Below are positions 27,692 to 40,780 of a DNA stretch of 64,000 bases, piece after piece. Under the pieces are notes generated by a model. It did not search any database. It saw only the letters and a program-made list of their open reading frames with translations, and was not told where the DNA came from. How positions within the stretch are numbered: the first letter of the stretch is position 1; each line of letters opens with the position of its first letter. Origin of the DNA: Nocardioides scoriae (GTDB lineage Bacteria; Actinomycetota; Actinomycetes; Propionibacteriales; Nocardioidaceae); assembly GCF_900104965.1 (NCBI RefSeq), contig NZ_LT629757.1:1488001-1552000 (forward strand). The letters run 5' to 3'. The position numbers and the translations under genes are program-made.

Positions 27692-27733
27692 GTCCGATTT
27701 GTGAGAATCTTCGGTCCGATCCGGCGCAGAATC
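27692..27733 (+). repeat. Direct repeats between the two MASE1 kinase genes
   Basis: The 49-bp gap contains GTCCGAT twice (27692-27698, 27714-27720), each followed by AGAATC (27704-27709, 27728-27733). The arms form tandem units about 22-24 bp apart. CCGAT and ATCGG also make an inverted repeat in the second unit. Two-turn spacing suggests a regulator site for the second kinase gene. Confidence 0.45.
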
Positions 27734-27738
27734 GGGGC

Positions 27739-32086
<4,348 letters not shown>

Positions 32087-32109
32087 GCCCAGACCCCGGG
32101 CACCGACCC

Positions 32110-34605
32110 TCAGCGCCCGTGGTCCACGGGCAGGTCGCCCTCCCCCGTCCCCCAGTCGGGGTCGGGCCGGGTGGAGAGGTCGTAGCGCAGCTCGCCGCCC
32201 CGAACGAGCACCGAGGCCGGGAGCCAGCTGCGGGTCGACCGGCGGCCGTCGACGCGCAGGCCCTCGACGTAGATCGCGCGCGCGGACGCCTCGGGCGCGC
32301 GGACGGTGAGGGTGCGACCGCCCCCGCGGTGGATGCGGGCCAGCGTGAAGGTCGGGCTCGAGAGCAGCACCTCGCCGCGGCCCGGGGTCTGGGGGTACAT
32401 CCCCAGGGCGGCCCAGACGTACCACGCCGACATGGTGCCGAGGTCGTCGTTGCCGGGCAGGCCGGTGGGGCCGGTGCCGTAGACCAGCCGCTGGTAGGCC
32501 CGGACCGTCTCCTGCGTCTTCCAGGGCTGGCCCAGCGCGTTGTAGAGCCACGGCACGTGGATGCCGGGCTCGTTGGTGGGGTCGTAGCGCAGCGGGTCGA
32601 CCGTCGTGGACCACGAGCCGTCCTCGGTGTGGAAGAACGCGTCGAGGCGCTTCGCGGCCGCCCTCCGCCCGCCCATGAGCTCGGCCAGGCGCTGCACGTC
32701 GTGCTGCACCATCCAGGTGTACGTCGCGGACGTGCCCTGGGCGAAGCCGTCACCGGTCGCCGGGGTGAAGGGCTCCAGCCAGGAGCCGTCGGCGTTGCGC
32801 GCCCGCTGGTAGCCGCCCTCGGGGGTGGCGTCCGGGTCGAAGGTGTTCTCCCACCAGCCCGCGCGGTCGGCGAAGCGGCGCTCGGTCGCCGGCCGCCCCA
32901 GCCGGCGGGCCCAGTCGGACAGGGCCTGGTCGGCGGTGGCGTCCTCGAGCGTCTCGGCCGCGCCGCCCCAGCAGTGGCAGTCGTCCTGCGGCGCGTAGTG
33001 CAGGCGCAGGTACTCGGCGAGGCCGGGGCGCATCCCCGCGCACTGCCCGGGGCAGCCGTAGTCGGACAGGCTGTCGGGGTGCGGCACGCTCGCCTGGCGC
33101 ACCAGGGAGTCGAAGGCGGCGCCGACCTCGAAGTTGCGCACGCCCAGCGCGTGCATGCCGGCGAGCGTCGGGGCGCTGGGGTCGCCGGTCATGACGCGGG
33201 TGGCGCCGTTGACGTGGACCCACCGGTCCCAGACGCCGCCGCGCTGGCGCGAGAGGTTGAGCAGCGACTGCGCGAAGTCGCCGGCCACCCGCGGGTCGAG
33301 CAGGGCCAGCAGCTGGGTGTGGGCGCGGTACTGGTCCCACCCGGAGAAGTTGCCGTACTGCGCAGCCTGGCCGCGGGCGAGTCGACGCACCGAGCGGTCG
33401 GCCCCCAGGTAGGTGCCGGCGACGTCGCTGGCGACGTTGGGCTCCAGCGCCGCGTGGTAGAGCGCGGTGTAGAACGCCGTGCGGTCGTCGCGGGTGCCGC
33501 CGGCCACCTCGACCTTGCGCAGCTGCCGCTCCCAGGCGCGGGTGCCGGCCGCGGCCACGGTGCGGACGGTGGCGCGGCGGCCCAGCTCGGCCGCCAGGTT
33601 GGCCTCGGCGGCGCGGGCGCTGGTGTAGGACAGCCCGACGCGCATCGTCACCGGCCGGTTGCGCCCCGAGGTGTCGAACCCGACGTAGCCGCCCGAGCCA
33701 CGGCCGCGGCGCAGGTCGCCGGTCTCGTAGCCCTCTCCCCCGCTGGCCGTGGTGGTGCCCGGCCGGAGCTGCCCGTCGACCCAGGTGCCGGTCGAGGCGA
33801 AGGCGCGGTCGAAGTGGGCGGTGAAGTGGAGCCGGTAGTAGGAGAACTTGTTGCTGCCGCCGCCGTTGGCGCGCCGACCGCAGAAGCCGCCGGTCAGCAC
33901 CGACCCCGTGACCATCCGCGCCCTGCGGTCGATGCGGACGTCGGCCGCCTCGCTGCCGTTGAGCGAGTTGGACACGCGGAAGAGCAGGTGCGCGGGCTCG
34001 TCGGCGGGGAACCGGAAGGTGCCGATGCCGGCGCGGGTGGTGGCCGCGAAGTCGGTGCGCACTCCGTTGGCCAGGCCCAGGGCGTAGCGGCCGGGCTCGG
34101 CGACCTCGTCGTCGTGGGAGAAGTCGCTGGCGTAGGTGGCATCGGCGCTGTCGGCGCTCGGCGAGACCGTCATGTCGCCCACGTGGGGGAAGACCGGGAC
34201 GTCGCCGGCCGCACCGGGGTGGCACCCGGCGCCGTTGACGTGGGTGAGCGCGAAGCCGCGCAGCCGGGTGGTGTCGTACTGGTACCCGTTGGCCGCCCCG
34301 GTGTCGGTCTGGTCGCCCCTGGTGCTGGTGGGCGACCACGACAGCATCCCGAACGGGCGCACGGCGCCCGGGTAGGTGTTGCCGCCGTTGGCCGTGCCGA
34401 TGAGCGGGTCGACGTAGGCCACGGCGGAGCGGACGGTGCGAGCGGCACCGGAGCCCGCCTCGCCGCTGCTGCGCTCGGACGGGGCGGCGACGGCCGGCCC
34501 GGCGGCCGGGAGGGCCAGCCCGGTGACGCCGAGCGCCAGCACGAGGGACGGGGCCAGGGCCGGCAGCAACCGGCGTCCGGAGGAGCGGTGGACGTGACGA
34601 CTCAC
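32110..34605 (-). CDS. Secreted GH92 family alpha-mannosidase
   Basis: An 831-aa exported glycoside hydrolase of family GH92, calcium-dependent exo-acting alpha-mannosidases. The signal peptide ends near AVAAPSE; an RR pair before its hydrophobic core could allow Tat export. Family motifs are seen in order: YVDPLIGTANGGNTYPGA, PFGMLSWSPTS, GWDQYRAHTQL, ETLEDATADQALSDWA, TNEPGIHVPWLYNALGQPWK and GLPGNDDLGTMSAWYVW. The last holds the Asp pair used as catalytic base. The GTG at 34603-34605 is chosen for the GGAGGT site 5 bases upstream. Linkage specificity is not predictable. No sugar transporter is adjacent. Confidence 0.92.
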   Translation of the reverse strand: MSRHVHRSSGRRLLPALAPSLVLALGVTGLALPAAGPAVAAPSERSSGEAGSGAARTVRSAVAYVDPLIGTANGGNTYPGAVRPFGMLSWSPTSTRGDQTDTGAANGYQYDTTRLRGFALTHVNGAGCHPGAAGDVPVFPHVGDMTVSPSADSADATYASDFSHDDEVAEPGRYALGLANGVRTDFAATTRAGIGTFRFPADEPAHLLFRVSNSLNGSEAADVRIDRRARMVTGSVLTGGFCGRRANGGGSNKFSYYRLHFTAHFDRAFASTGTWVDGQLRPGTTTASGGEGYETGDLRRGRGSGGYVGFDTSGRNRPVTMRVGLSYTSARAAEANLAAELGRRATVRTVAAAGTRAWERQLRKVEVAGGTRDDRTAFYTALYHAALEPNVASDVAGTYLGADRSVRRLARGQAAQYGNFSGWDQYRAHTQLLALLDPRVAGDFAQSLLNLSRQRGGVWDRWVHVNGATRVMTGDPSAPTLAGMHALGVRNFEVGAAFDSLVRQASVPHPDSLSDYGCPGQCAGMRPGLAEYLRLHYAPQDDCHCWGGAAETLEDATADQALSDWARRLGRPATERRFADRAGWWENTFDPDATPEGGYQRARNADGSWLEPFTPATGDGFAQGTSATYTWMVQHDVQRLAELMGGRRAAAKRLDAFFHTEDGSWSTTVDPLRYDPTNEPGIHVPWLYNALGQPWKTQETVRAYQRLVYGTGPTGLPGNDDLGTMSAWYVWAALGMYPQTPGRGEVLLSSPTFTLARIHRGGGRTLTVRAPEASARAIYVEGLRVDGRRSTRSWLPASVLVRGGELRYDLSTRPDPDWGTGEGDLPVDHGR

Positions 34606-34642
34606 GGGAGACCTCCGAGTGCGGGCTGTGGTCCGGGTCACA

Positions 34643-36094
34643 CTAGGCCCATGTGGCGACGTCCTCCTGCGGCGCCCGCGGCAACCGCACCAGCACGGTG
34701 GTCCCGCGACCCTCCTGCGACTCGATCTCGACGCTGCCGCCGTGCCACTCGACCACCGACTGCACCAGGGCCAGGCCCAGGCCGGTGCCCTGGATCTCGT
34801 CGGCGACCGAGAGGGAGGAGCGGAAGAAGCGGGAGAACAGGCGGTCCTGCTCGGCGGCCGGGATGCCGATGCCGGTGTCGACCACCGAGAGCACGACGTC
34901 GTCGCCCTCGGCGTGCAGCCGCACGGTCACCGCGCCGTGCGGGTGGCTGAACTTGACCGCGTTGTTGAGCAGGTTGAGCAGCACCCGCTCGAGCTGGCGG
35001 CGGTCGCCGAGGACCAGGGGCACCTCGGAGTCGGAGACCACGGTCACCTCGATGTCCTTCGCCGCGGTCGACGGCGCCAGGGTCTGCTGGCACTCCGCCA
35101 CGACCGGCGCCAGGTCGAGGGCGCGCAGGTCGAGGTGGACCTGCTCCGCGTCGTACGCCGAGAGCGAGAGCAGGTCCTCGACCAGCGCGCGCAGCCGTCC
35201 GACGTTGCGCTCGATGATGGTCACGCTCTGGGCGACGTCGGAGGTCAGCTCGCCCATGCCGCCCTCGCTCATCAGCTCCAGGTAGCCGACGATGCTGGTC
35301 AGCGGCGTGCGCAGCTCGTGGGAGACGGTCGAGATGAAGGCGTCCTTGGCGCGGTCGAGCTCCTCGAGGCGGCGCATCGACTCGCGCTGCTGCTCGAAGG
35401 CCTGCACCTGCACCAGCGAGGCCACCAGGTCGTGGGAGACGCCCTGGCAGATCGCCAGCTCGCGGGGCTGCCAGGCGCGGGGCCGGATGGAGGACAGCAG
35501 CAGCCACCCGACGACCTCGTCGCCCACCGCGACCGGGACCGCGGCCAGCGCCACCACGCCGAGGGCCTCGACGATCTCCGCCGCACCCACCGGGTCGAGG
35601 CGGCGGTCGTCGCCGACGTGGTCGATGCGCAGCGGCTCGAGCTGCTGGGCGGCCTCGAGCAGCAGCGAGGTCAGCGACTCGGGGAGGTCGACGAACGACG
35701 CGGGCTGCGGCAGCCGGGCGGCCTCGGGGCCGGCCGACCACGCCCCCCGGACGGCGGAGTAGCGCTCGGCGTCGACCAGCAGCACGTCGCAGCGGTCGAC
35801 CTGGGTGGCCTGCCCGACCGACTCCGCCGCACGGTTGACCAGCTGGGCGGAGTCGAAGTCCTGGCGCAGCGCCCGGGCCAGCTCGGTGACCACGCGGGCC
35901 TGGTCGGCGCGCTCCAGCAGCTCGGCCTGGGCGTTGCGCAGCTCGCGCACGGAGTCGTAGAGGTCGGCCGTGGCCCGCTCCCCGATCGACTCGGCCGCCT
36001 GCCGGCGCGCCTGCTCGCGGCGCAGCTGCCGACGGAGCCGTCGCACCTCGGCGACGGGGTCCGTCGACTCGACGGTGTCGGAGACCAGTTCCAT
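34643..36094 (-). CDS. H-NOX-associated sensor histidine kinase
   Basis: A 483-aa soluble histidine kinase with no membrane segment. An N-terminal Arg/Glu-rich coiled coil (about 10-65) is followed by a GAF-like domain (about 70-225). The kinase core has the H-box FISTVSHELRTPLTSIVGYL, N-box NLLNNAVKFSHPHG, G1 VDTGIGIP and G2 GTGLGLALVQ. The ATG at 36092-36094 lies 7 bp after the H-NOX stop, so the two are one operon. In known H-NOX/kinase pairs the ligand state of H-NOX controls autophosphorylation. No response regulator is encoded nearby. Confidence 0.88.
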   Translation of the reverse strand: MELVSDTVESTDPVAEVRRLRRQLRREQARRQAAESIGERATADLYDSVRELRNAQAELLERADQARVVTELARALRQDFDSAQLVNRAAESVGQATQVDRCDVLLVDAERYSAVRGAWSAGPEAARLPQPASFVDLPESLTSLLLEAAQQLEPLRIDHVGDDRRLDPVGAAEIVEALGVVALAAVPVAVGDEVVGWLLLSSIRPRAWQPRELAICQGVSHDLVASLVQVQAFEQQRESMRRLEELDRAKDAFISTVSHELRTPLTSIVGYLELMSEGGMGELTSDVAQSVTIIERNVGRLRALVEDLLSLSAYDAEQVHLDLRALDLAPVVAECQQTLAPSTAAKDIEVTVVSDSEVPLVLGDRRQLERVLLNLLNNAVKFSHPHGAVTVRLHAEGDDVVLSVVDTGIGIPAAEQDRLFSRFFRSSLSVADEIQGTGLGLALVQSVVEWHGGSVEIESQEGRGTTVLVRLPRAPQEDVATWA

Positions 36095-36101
36095 GGGGTC
36101 C

Positions 36102-36644
36102 TCAGCCTGTCTCGAAGGTGACGCGCAGCGAGCAGTGGGGGGCGTCGTGGAGCTGGCACGCCTCGTGGTGGACCGCGGTCGGCTCGTCGTAGACGACGCC
36201 GGCCCCCTCGATCATGCCCTCGGCGAGCGCGCAGAGCGAGCGGTGGGAGCGGTAGTGCACGAGCAGTGACCCGTCCTCACCGTCGTCGAACCAGAAGCGG
36301 GGCGGCTGGGCGTCGGGGTGCAGGCGCACCACCTCGGCGTGGACGAGGTCGTCGAGCGTGAGCAGGAAGGACCGGACGTCGTCGTGGGCGGCGAAGTGAC
36401 CCGGGTAGCGCTGCGACAGTCCCTGCGTGGCGTGGCGTCCCAGCTCGACGCAGAGGTCGGCCTCCGCCACGCCCAGGAGCTCCGACCCCGCCCCCACCAG
36501 GCGTGGGAGCGCGTCGTCGGGGTAGTTGCCCAGGCTGGTCCACACGCCGTCGAGGTCCGCGTCCACCAGGATCCGGTCCCACACCGCGTCGCCGTGCTGC
36601 AGCACCACGGCTTCCTCGACGAGGTTCAAGATGACGCCCTTCAC
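36102..36644 (-). CDS. H-NOX heme-nitric oxide sensor protein
   Basis: A 180-aa stand-alone H-NOX (heme NO/oxygen-binding) domain. The GTG at 36642-36644 gives the family N-terminus KGVILNLVEEAV. Key residues fall at the same numbers as in the Thermoanaerobacter H-NOX: proximal heme ligand His102 (DDLVHAEV), Pro115 (DAQPPRF) and the heme-propionate motif Tyr131-Ser133-Arg135 (HYRSHRS). Position 140, the oxygen-stabilising Tyr in that protein, is Leu here, which predicts NO selectivity. Cys138, His160, Cys163 and Cys171 resemble the zinc/thiol site of Vibrio and Shewanella H-NOX. Its kinase partner follows 7 bp downstream. Confidence 0.93.
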   Translation of the reverse strand: MKGVILNLVEEAVVLQHGDAVWDRILVDADLDGVWTSLGNYPDDALPRLVGAGSELLGVAEADLCVELGRHATQGLSQRYPGHFAAHDDVRSFLLTLDDLVHAEVVRLHPDAQPPRFWFDDGEDGSLLVHYRSHRSLCALAEGMIEGAGVVYDEPTAVHHEACQLHDAPHCSLRVTFETG

Positions 36645-36851
36645 TACGAGGCCCCCAGGAGTCCGCGGCCACAACCTTCCGGTTGGGAGGCTAGTGAAGG
36701 CGGCGCGAACGATCAGTACAACCGTCCACCCAGGCGTGTCCTGGTCTAGCCACCCTCGCGGCCGCGAACGGCCGCACGAGGACGGCCGGCGGCGGTAGCA
36801 TCGCGGCCAGCGCTCGTCGGGCAGGGGCCCGAGGGGTGGGGAGGAGAGTCC
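36645..36851. promoter_or_regulatory. Divergent promoter region, H-NOX operon and Septum_form genes
   Basis: This 207-bp gap, the longest in the window, holds two predicted -10 boxes: TAGCCT on the minus strand (36688-36693) for the H-NOX gene and TAGCAT on the plus strand (36796-36801) for the lipoprotein at 36852. A palindrome CAACC-TTCC-GGTTG (36672-36685) sits where the H-NOX transcript should start and could be an operator. A 7-bp-stem hairpin with CGAA loop lies at 36758-36775. No gene is visible inside. Confidence 0.5.
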
Positions 36852-37658
36852 GTGCGTCCTCGGCGTACGCCCGTGCTCGCGGGCCCGGTCGCCGCCCTGC
36901 TGGCGGTCCTCGTGGTGCTGGCGGGCTGCTCGTCGGCCCCGCTCGCCCGCCCGGAGGCCTCCGACCGGACCTCGCCGCCGGAGCTCGGCGCCTGCTACCC
37001 GCTCACCCCCGAGGACGTCGGGAGCAGCAGCAACGACACCGACCCGGTCGCGTGCGGCGCCGCCCACACCTCCCAGACCTTCGCGGTCGGCACGCTGCCG
37101 GAGTCGACGGGCGCGGCGTACGACGACCGCGCGCACGGCCGCTGGATCTACCCGCGCTGCGAGGCCGCCTTCGAGAAGTTCCTCGGCGTCGACGAGAGCC
37201 TGGCGATGCGGATCCAGCTGAGCTGGGCGTGGTTCCGGCCCTCGCAGGAGGGCTGGGACAAGGGCGCACGGTGGTACCGCTGCGACCTCGTCGGCGGCAG
37301 CACCGAGGCCACGGCGTACCGCCCGCTCCCGCAGGACGCCAAGGGCCTGTTCGCCGCCAAGCCACCCGAGCAGTGGCTCACCTGCGCCTCCGGGCCCACC
37401 GTGCTGGAGGCCGAGAAGCTGCCCTGCACCGAGCCCCACGACTGGCGCGCGGTCACCACCATCAAGCTCGGCCAGCCCGACGACGAGTACCCCGGCGAGC
37501 GGCTGGTGCAGGTGCGCACCCGCGACTTCTGCTCCGACTCGGTCGGCGCCTGGATGAACTACCCGGTCGACTACGAGTACGGCTACACGTGGTTCAAGGA
37601 GGCCGAGTGGCAGGCCGGCAACCGGCGCTCGGTCTGCTGGGCGAGGACCGACCGGTGA
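36852..37658 (+). CDS. Septum_form-domain lipoprotein (first paralogue)
   Basis: A 268-aa predicted lipoprotein with lipobox VVLAGC, then two repeats of the Septum_form type. These are marked by ACYPLTPED...PVACGAAHTSQTFAVG, SWAWFRPSQEGWDKGARWYRCD, LPCTEPHDWRAVT and YTWFKEAEWQAGNRRSVCW. The cysteines probably form disulfides. The family name comes from a proposed septation role in actinobacteria; direct evidence is thin. GTG 36852 has GGGGAGGAGAG upstream. A paralogue follows after 10 bp. Confidence 0.83.
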   Translation: MRPRRTPVLAGPVAALLAVLVVLAGCSSAPLARPEASDRTSPPELGACYPLTPEDVGSSSNDTDPVACGAAHTSQTFAVGTLPESTGAAYDDRAHGRWIYPRCEAAFEKFLGVDESLAMRIQLSWAWFRPSQEGWDKGARWYRCDLVGGSTEATAYRPLPQDAKGLFAAKPPEQWLTCASGPTVLEAEKLPCTEPHDWRAVTTIKLGQPDDEYPGERLVQVRTRDFCSDSVGAWMNYPVDYEYGYTWFKEAEWQAGNRRSVCWARTDR

Positions 37659-37668
37659 GGCCGGCACG

Positions 37669-38526
37669 ATGACGGCGGGGCGCGGACGGCGCCTGGGGGT
37701 CCTGCTGGTCCCCCTGGTGCTCCTGCTCGGCGCCTGCAGCTCGGGGGGCCCCGGGACCGCCGGCGACGCCCCGGTCACCTCGCGCTCCGCCTCGCCCTCC
37801 CCCACGGCCTCGGTCACGGCGGCTGCCACGGCCCCGCGCGCCCCCGCCGTCGGGAGCTGCCACGACCTGACCCTGACCGCGGCGACCCGGCCGGTGGACG
37901 ACGGGGAGGCCGTCGGCTGTGCCCGTCCCCACACCTCGGTGACGGTCAGGGTCGGGCGGCTGTCCTCGCTGGCCGACGGACACCTGCTGTCGGTCGACTC
38001 GCGCACCACCCGGGCCCGGGTCGCCGCGGCGTGCCCCGCCTCCCTGGCGAGCTGGGCGGGCGGCGACGAGACCGCCCGCCGGCTGAGCCGGCTCGAGGTC
38101 GTGTGGTTCACCCCGACGCTCGAGCAGGCCGACGCCGGCGCCGACTGGTTCCGCTGCGACCTGGTCTCGGTCGCCTCCTCCGACCGCCTGCAGCGCCTGC
38201 CCGGCCGGGCCCGCGGGCTCCTCGACGGCGCCGGCGCGCTCGACACCTACGGCACCTGCGGCACCGCCGCCCCCGACGCCCGCCGCTTCGAGCGGGTGGC
38301 CTGCGCACTGGGGCACACCTGGCGCGCGGTCGACGTCGTGGCGCTGCCGCAGGGGGCGCGCTACCTCGCCGCCGACCTCACCGCCCAGGGCGACGACCGC
38401 TGCCGTGCCGTCGCGTCCGACCGCGCCGGAGGGGACCTGGAGTTCTCCTGGTCCTTCGAGTGGCCCACCCGCACCCGGTGGGACGCCGGCCAGCGCTACG
38501 GGTGGTGCTGGGTCCCCGCCGCCTGA
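37669..38526 (+). CDS. Septum_form-domain lipoprotein (second paralogue)
   Basis: A 285-aa predicted lipoprotein, lipobox LLGAC, with a Ser/Thr/Ala linker and the same domain plan as its neighbour: GSCHDLTLT...VGCARPHTSVTVRVG, VVWFTPTLEQADAGADWFRC, VACALGHTWRAVD and FEWPTRTRWDAGQRYGWCW. The two genes probably arose by tandem duplication and are co-transcribed (10-bp gap). It ends 15 bp before the convergent hisF. Function as for the neighbour, with the same uncertainty. Confidence 0.82.
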   Translation: MTAGRGRRLGVLLVPLVLLLGACSSGGPGTAGDAPVTSRSASPSPTASVTAAATAPRAPAVGSCHDLTLTAATRPVDDGEAVGCARPHTSVTVRVGRLSSLADGHLLSVDSRTTRARVAAACPASLASWAGGDETARRLSRLEVVWFTPTLEQADAGADWFRCDLVSVASSDRLQRLPGRARGLLDGAGALDTYGTCGTAAPDARRFERVACALGHTWRAVDVVALPQGARYLAADLTAQGDDRCRAVASDRAGGDLEFSWSFEWPTRTRWDAGQRYGWCWVPAA

Positions 38527-38541
38527 GGGCGGGCCCCGGGG

Positions 38542-39303
38542 TCAGCGGACGGCGTGGCCCGCGGCGCGCAGGGTGTCCTTGACCTCGGGGATGCGCAGCG
38601 TGCCGAAGTGGAAGACCGTGGCGGCCAGCACCGCGTCGGCGCCCGCGTCGACGGCCGGGGCGAAGTGGTCCAGGGCCCCGGCGCCGCCGCTGGCGATGAC
38701 GGGCACCGCGACCTCGCGGCGCACGGCGCGGACCAGGTCGAGGTCGAAGCCGTCCTGGGTGCCGTCGGCGTCCATGGCGTTGAGCAGGATCTCGCCGGCC
38801 CCCAGCTCCGCGGCGCGCGAGGCCCACTCCAGGGCGTCGAGACCCGCGGAGGTCCGCCCGCCGTGGGTGGTGACCTCGAAGCCGGAGTCGGTGCCCGCGG
38901 CGCGGCGGGCGTCGACCGAGAGCACGAGCACCTGGTTGCCGAACCGGTCGGCGATCTCGGCGACCAGCTCGGGGCGGCGGATGGCGGCGGTGTTGACCGC
39001 GACCTTGTCGGCGCCGGCCCGCAGCAGCCGGTCGACGTCGGCCACGCTGGACACGCCCCCTCCGACCGTGAGCGGGATGAAGACCTGCTCGGCGGTGGCC
39101 GAGACGATCTCCATCGTGGTCGAGCGACCCTCGTGGGAGGCCGAGATGTCGAGGAAGGTGAGCTCGTCGGCGCCCTCGGCGTCGTAGACCTTGGCCAGCT
39201 CCACCGGGTCGCCGGCGTCGCGCAGCGACTGGAAGTTGATGCCCTTGACGACCCGCCCCGCGTCGACGTCGAGGCAGGGGATGACGCGGACGGCCAGGCT
39301 CAC
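38542..39303 (-). CDS. hisF: Imidazole glycerol phosphate synthase cyclase subunit
   Basis: HisF uses ammonia from HisH to convert PRFAR to imidazole glycerol phosphate and AICAR. The 253-aa barrel has both catalytic aspartates: [14 protein letters not shown] and VLSVDARR. The phosphate sites appear as [10 protein letters not shown] and [10 protein letters not shown]. The GTG start at 39301-39303 overlaps the priA stop by 4 bp (GTGA); an apparent longer frame runs through priA and should be ignored. It is the last gene of the hisD-C-B-H-priA-F operon and is convergent with the Septum_form pair. Confidence 0.97.
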   Translation of the reverse strand: MSLAVRVIPCLDVDAGRVVKGINFQSLRDAGDPVELAKVYDAEGADELTFLDISASHEGRSTTMEIVSATAEQVFIPLTVGGGVSSVADVDRLLRAGADKVAVNTAAIRRPELVAEIADRFGNQVLVLSVDARRAAGTDSGFEVTTHGGRTSAGLDALEWASRAAELGAGEILLNAMDADGTQDGFDLDLVRAVRREVAVPVIASGGAGALDHFAPAVDAGADAVLAATVFHFGTLRIPEVKDTLRAAGHAVR

Positions 39304-40109
39304 GGCTGCGGCACCGGCTGGTCCACCGGGCGGGGCCGCTCCGGCCACGTCAGGTCCAGGGCGTCGGGGAGCGTGAAGCGGCCCTCGTAGAGCGCGGTGC
39401 CGATGATGGCGCCCTCGACGCCGCCCGGCTGGTCGGCCGGGGTCACCAGGCCCATCAGCGCCTCGAGGTCGGCCAGCTCGGTGATGCCGCCCGAGGCCAC
39501 CACCGGGCGGTCGGTCTCGGCGCACACGGCCCGCAGCAGGTCGAGGTTGGGGCCCTGGAGCATGCCGTCCTTGTTGACGTCGGTGACGACGTAGCGCGCG
39601 CAGCCCTCGGAGTCGAGACGGGCCAGCACGTCGTACAGGTCGCCGCCGTCGCGGGTCCAGCCCCGGGCCGCCAGCGTGCGTCCGCGCACGTCGAGCCCGA
39701 TCGCGATCCGGTCGCCGTGCGAGGCGATCGCCGAGGCGCACCACTCGGGCTGCTCCAGCGCCGCGGTGCCGATGTTGACCCGGCGGCAGCCGGCCGTCAT
39801 GGCCGACTCCAGCGACGCGTCGTCGCGGATGCCGCCGCTCATCTCGACGTCGATGTCGAGCGTGCCGACGATCCGCGCCAGCAGCTCGCGGTTGTGGCCG
39901 CGCCCGAAGGCGGCGTCGAGGTCGACGAGGTGGATCCACTCCGCCCCGGCCTGCTGCCAGCGCAGCGCCGCCTCGACCGGGTCCCCGAACCGCTTCTCGG
40001 AGCCGGCGACCCCCTGGACCAGCTGCACGGCCTGGCCGCCGGCGATGTCGACGGCGGGCAGCAGCTCGAGGTGGGGCGCCGGGATCTGGCTGGCGGGGTG
40101 CTGGGTCAT
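39300..40109 (-). CDS. priA: Bifunctional HisA/TrpF isomerase PriA
   Basis: In actinobacteria this barrel isomerises both ProFAR (histidine pathway) and phosphoribosylanthranilate (tryptophan pathway). The 269-aa protein has the N-terminal catalytic Asp in [14 protein letters not shown] and the second in [12 protein letters not shown], with MSGGIRDD and VASGGITEL as phosphate sites. Dual function is inferred from lineage and from the absence of trpF beside trpC; the sequence alone cannot exclude HisA-only activity. It overlaps hisF by 4 bp and follows hisH after 20 bp. Confidence 0.92.
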   Translation of the reverse strand: MTQHPASQIPAPHLELLPAVDIAGGQAVQLVQGVAGSEKRFGDPVEAALRWQQAGAEWIHLVDLDAAFGRGHNRELLARIVGTLDIDVEMSGGIRDDASLESAMTAGCRRVNIGTAALEQPEWCASAIASHGDRIAIGLDVRGRTLAARGWTRDGGDLYDVLARLDSEGCARYVVTDVNKDGMLQGPNLDLLRAVCAETDRPVVASGGITELADLEALMGLVTPADQPGGVEGAIIGTALYEGRFTLPDALDLTWPERPRPVDQPVPQP

Positions 40110-40129
40110 GTGGTCCTCCGGGTGGGTCG

Positions 40130-40780
40130 TCAGGGGCGGGGCAGCGAGGCGACCCAGTTGCGCAGCAGCGCAGCCCCGGCGTCACCGGACTTCTCGGGGT
40201 GGAACTGGGTGGCCGTCAGGGGGCCGTTCTCGACGGCCGCCACGAAGCGGTCGCCGCCGTGCTCGGCCCAGGTGACCAGCGGCGGTCGGGTGCGGTCGTT
40301 GGTCTGCAGGGTCCAGTCGCGCACGCCGTAGGAGTGCACGAAGTAGAACCGCTCCTGCTCCAGCCCGGAGAACAGTCGTGTCCCCTCGGGGGCCTCGACG
40401 GTGTTCCACCCCATGTGCGGCACGACGGGCGCCTGCAGCCGCTCGACCACGCCGGGCCACTCGTCGCACCCGGCGGTCTCCACGCCGTGCTCGACGCCCC
40501 GCTCGAAGAGGATCTGCATGCCGACGCAGATGCCCAGCACGGGACGACCGCCGGCGAGCCGGCGACCGATCACCTCGTGGCCCCGGACCGCCCGCAGGCC
40601 CTCCATGCACGCGGCGAAGGCGCCCACGCCCGGCACGACGAGGCCGTCGCAGTCCATGGCCGTCGCGCGGTCGGCGCTCAGCGTGACCTCGGCCCCCGCC
40701 CGCTCCAGCGCACGCACGGCCGAGCGCAGGTTGCCCGAGCCGTAGTCGAGGACCGTGACCCGGGGCGCTGCGGTGCTCAG
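40130..40780 (-). CDS. hisH: Imidazole glycerol phosphate synthase amidotransferase, CTG start
   Basis: HisH is the glutaminase that feeds ammonia to HisF. The 216-aa protein has the N-terminal [10 protein letters not shown], the nucleophile Cys85 in GICVGMQ, the oxyanion strand PGVGAF and the His-Glu pair in FHPEKS. No ATG, GTG or TTG precedes the conserved N-terminus in frame. The likely start is CTG at 40778-40780, which overlaps the hisB stop as CTGA. That is the same 4-bp geometry as the other his junctions, and GGAGGG lies 6 bases upstream. A sequencing error of GTG to CTG is the alternative. Confidence 0.9.
   Translation of the reverse strand: MSTAAPRVTVLDYGSGNLRSAVRALERAGAEVTLSADRATAMDCDGLVVPGVGAFAACMEGLRAVRGHEVIGRRLAGGRPVLGICVGMQILFERGVEHGVETAGCDEWPGVVERLQAPVVPHMGWNTVEAPEGTRLFSGLEQERFYFVHSYGVRDWTLQTNDRTRPPLVTWAEHGGDRFVAAVENGPLTATQFHPEKSGDAGAALLRNWVASLPRP

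Noticed and set aside
32110-34605. Horizontal transfer of the GH92 gene
   Set aside because: GC content and codon use look like the neighbours, and no mobile-element remnants flank it.
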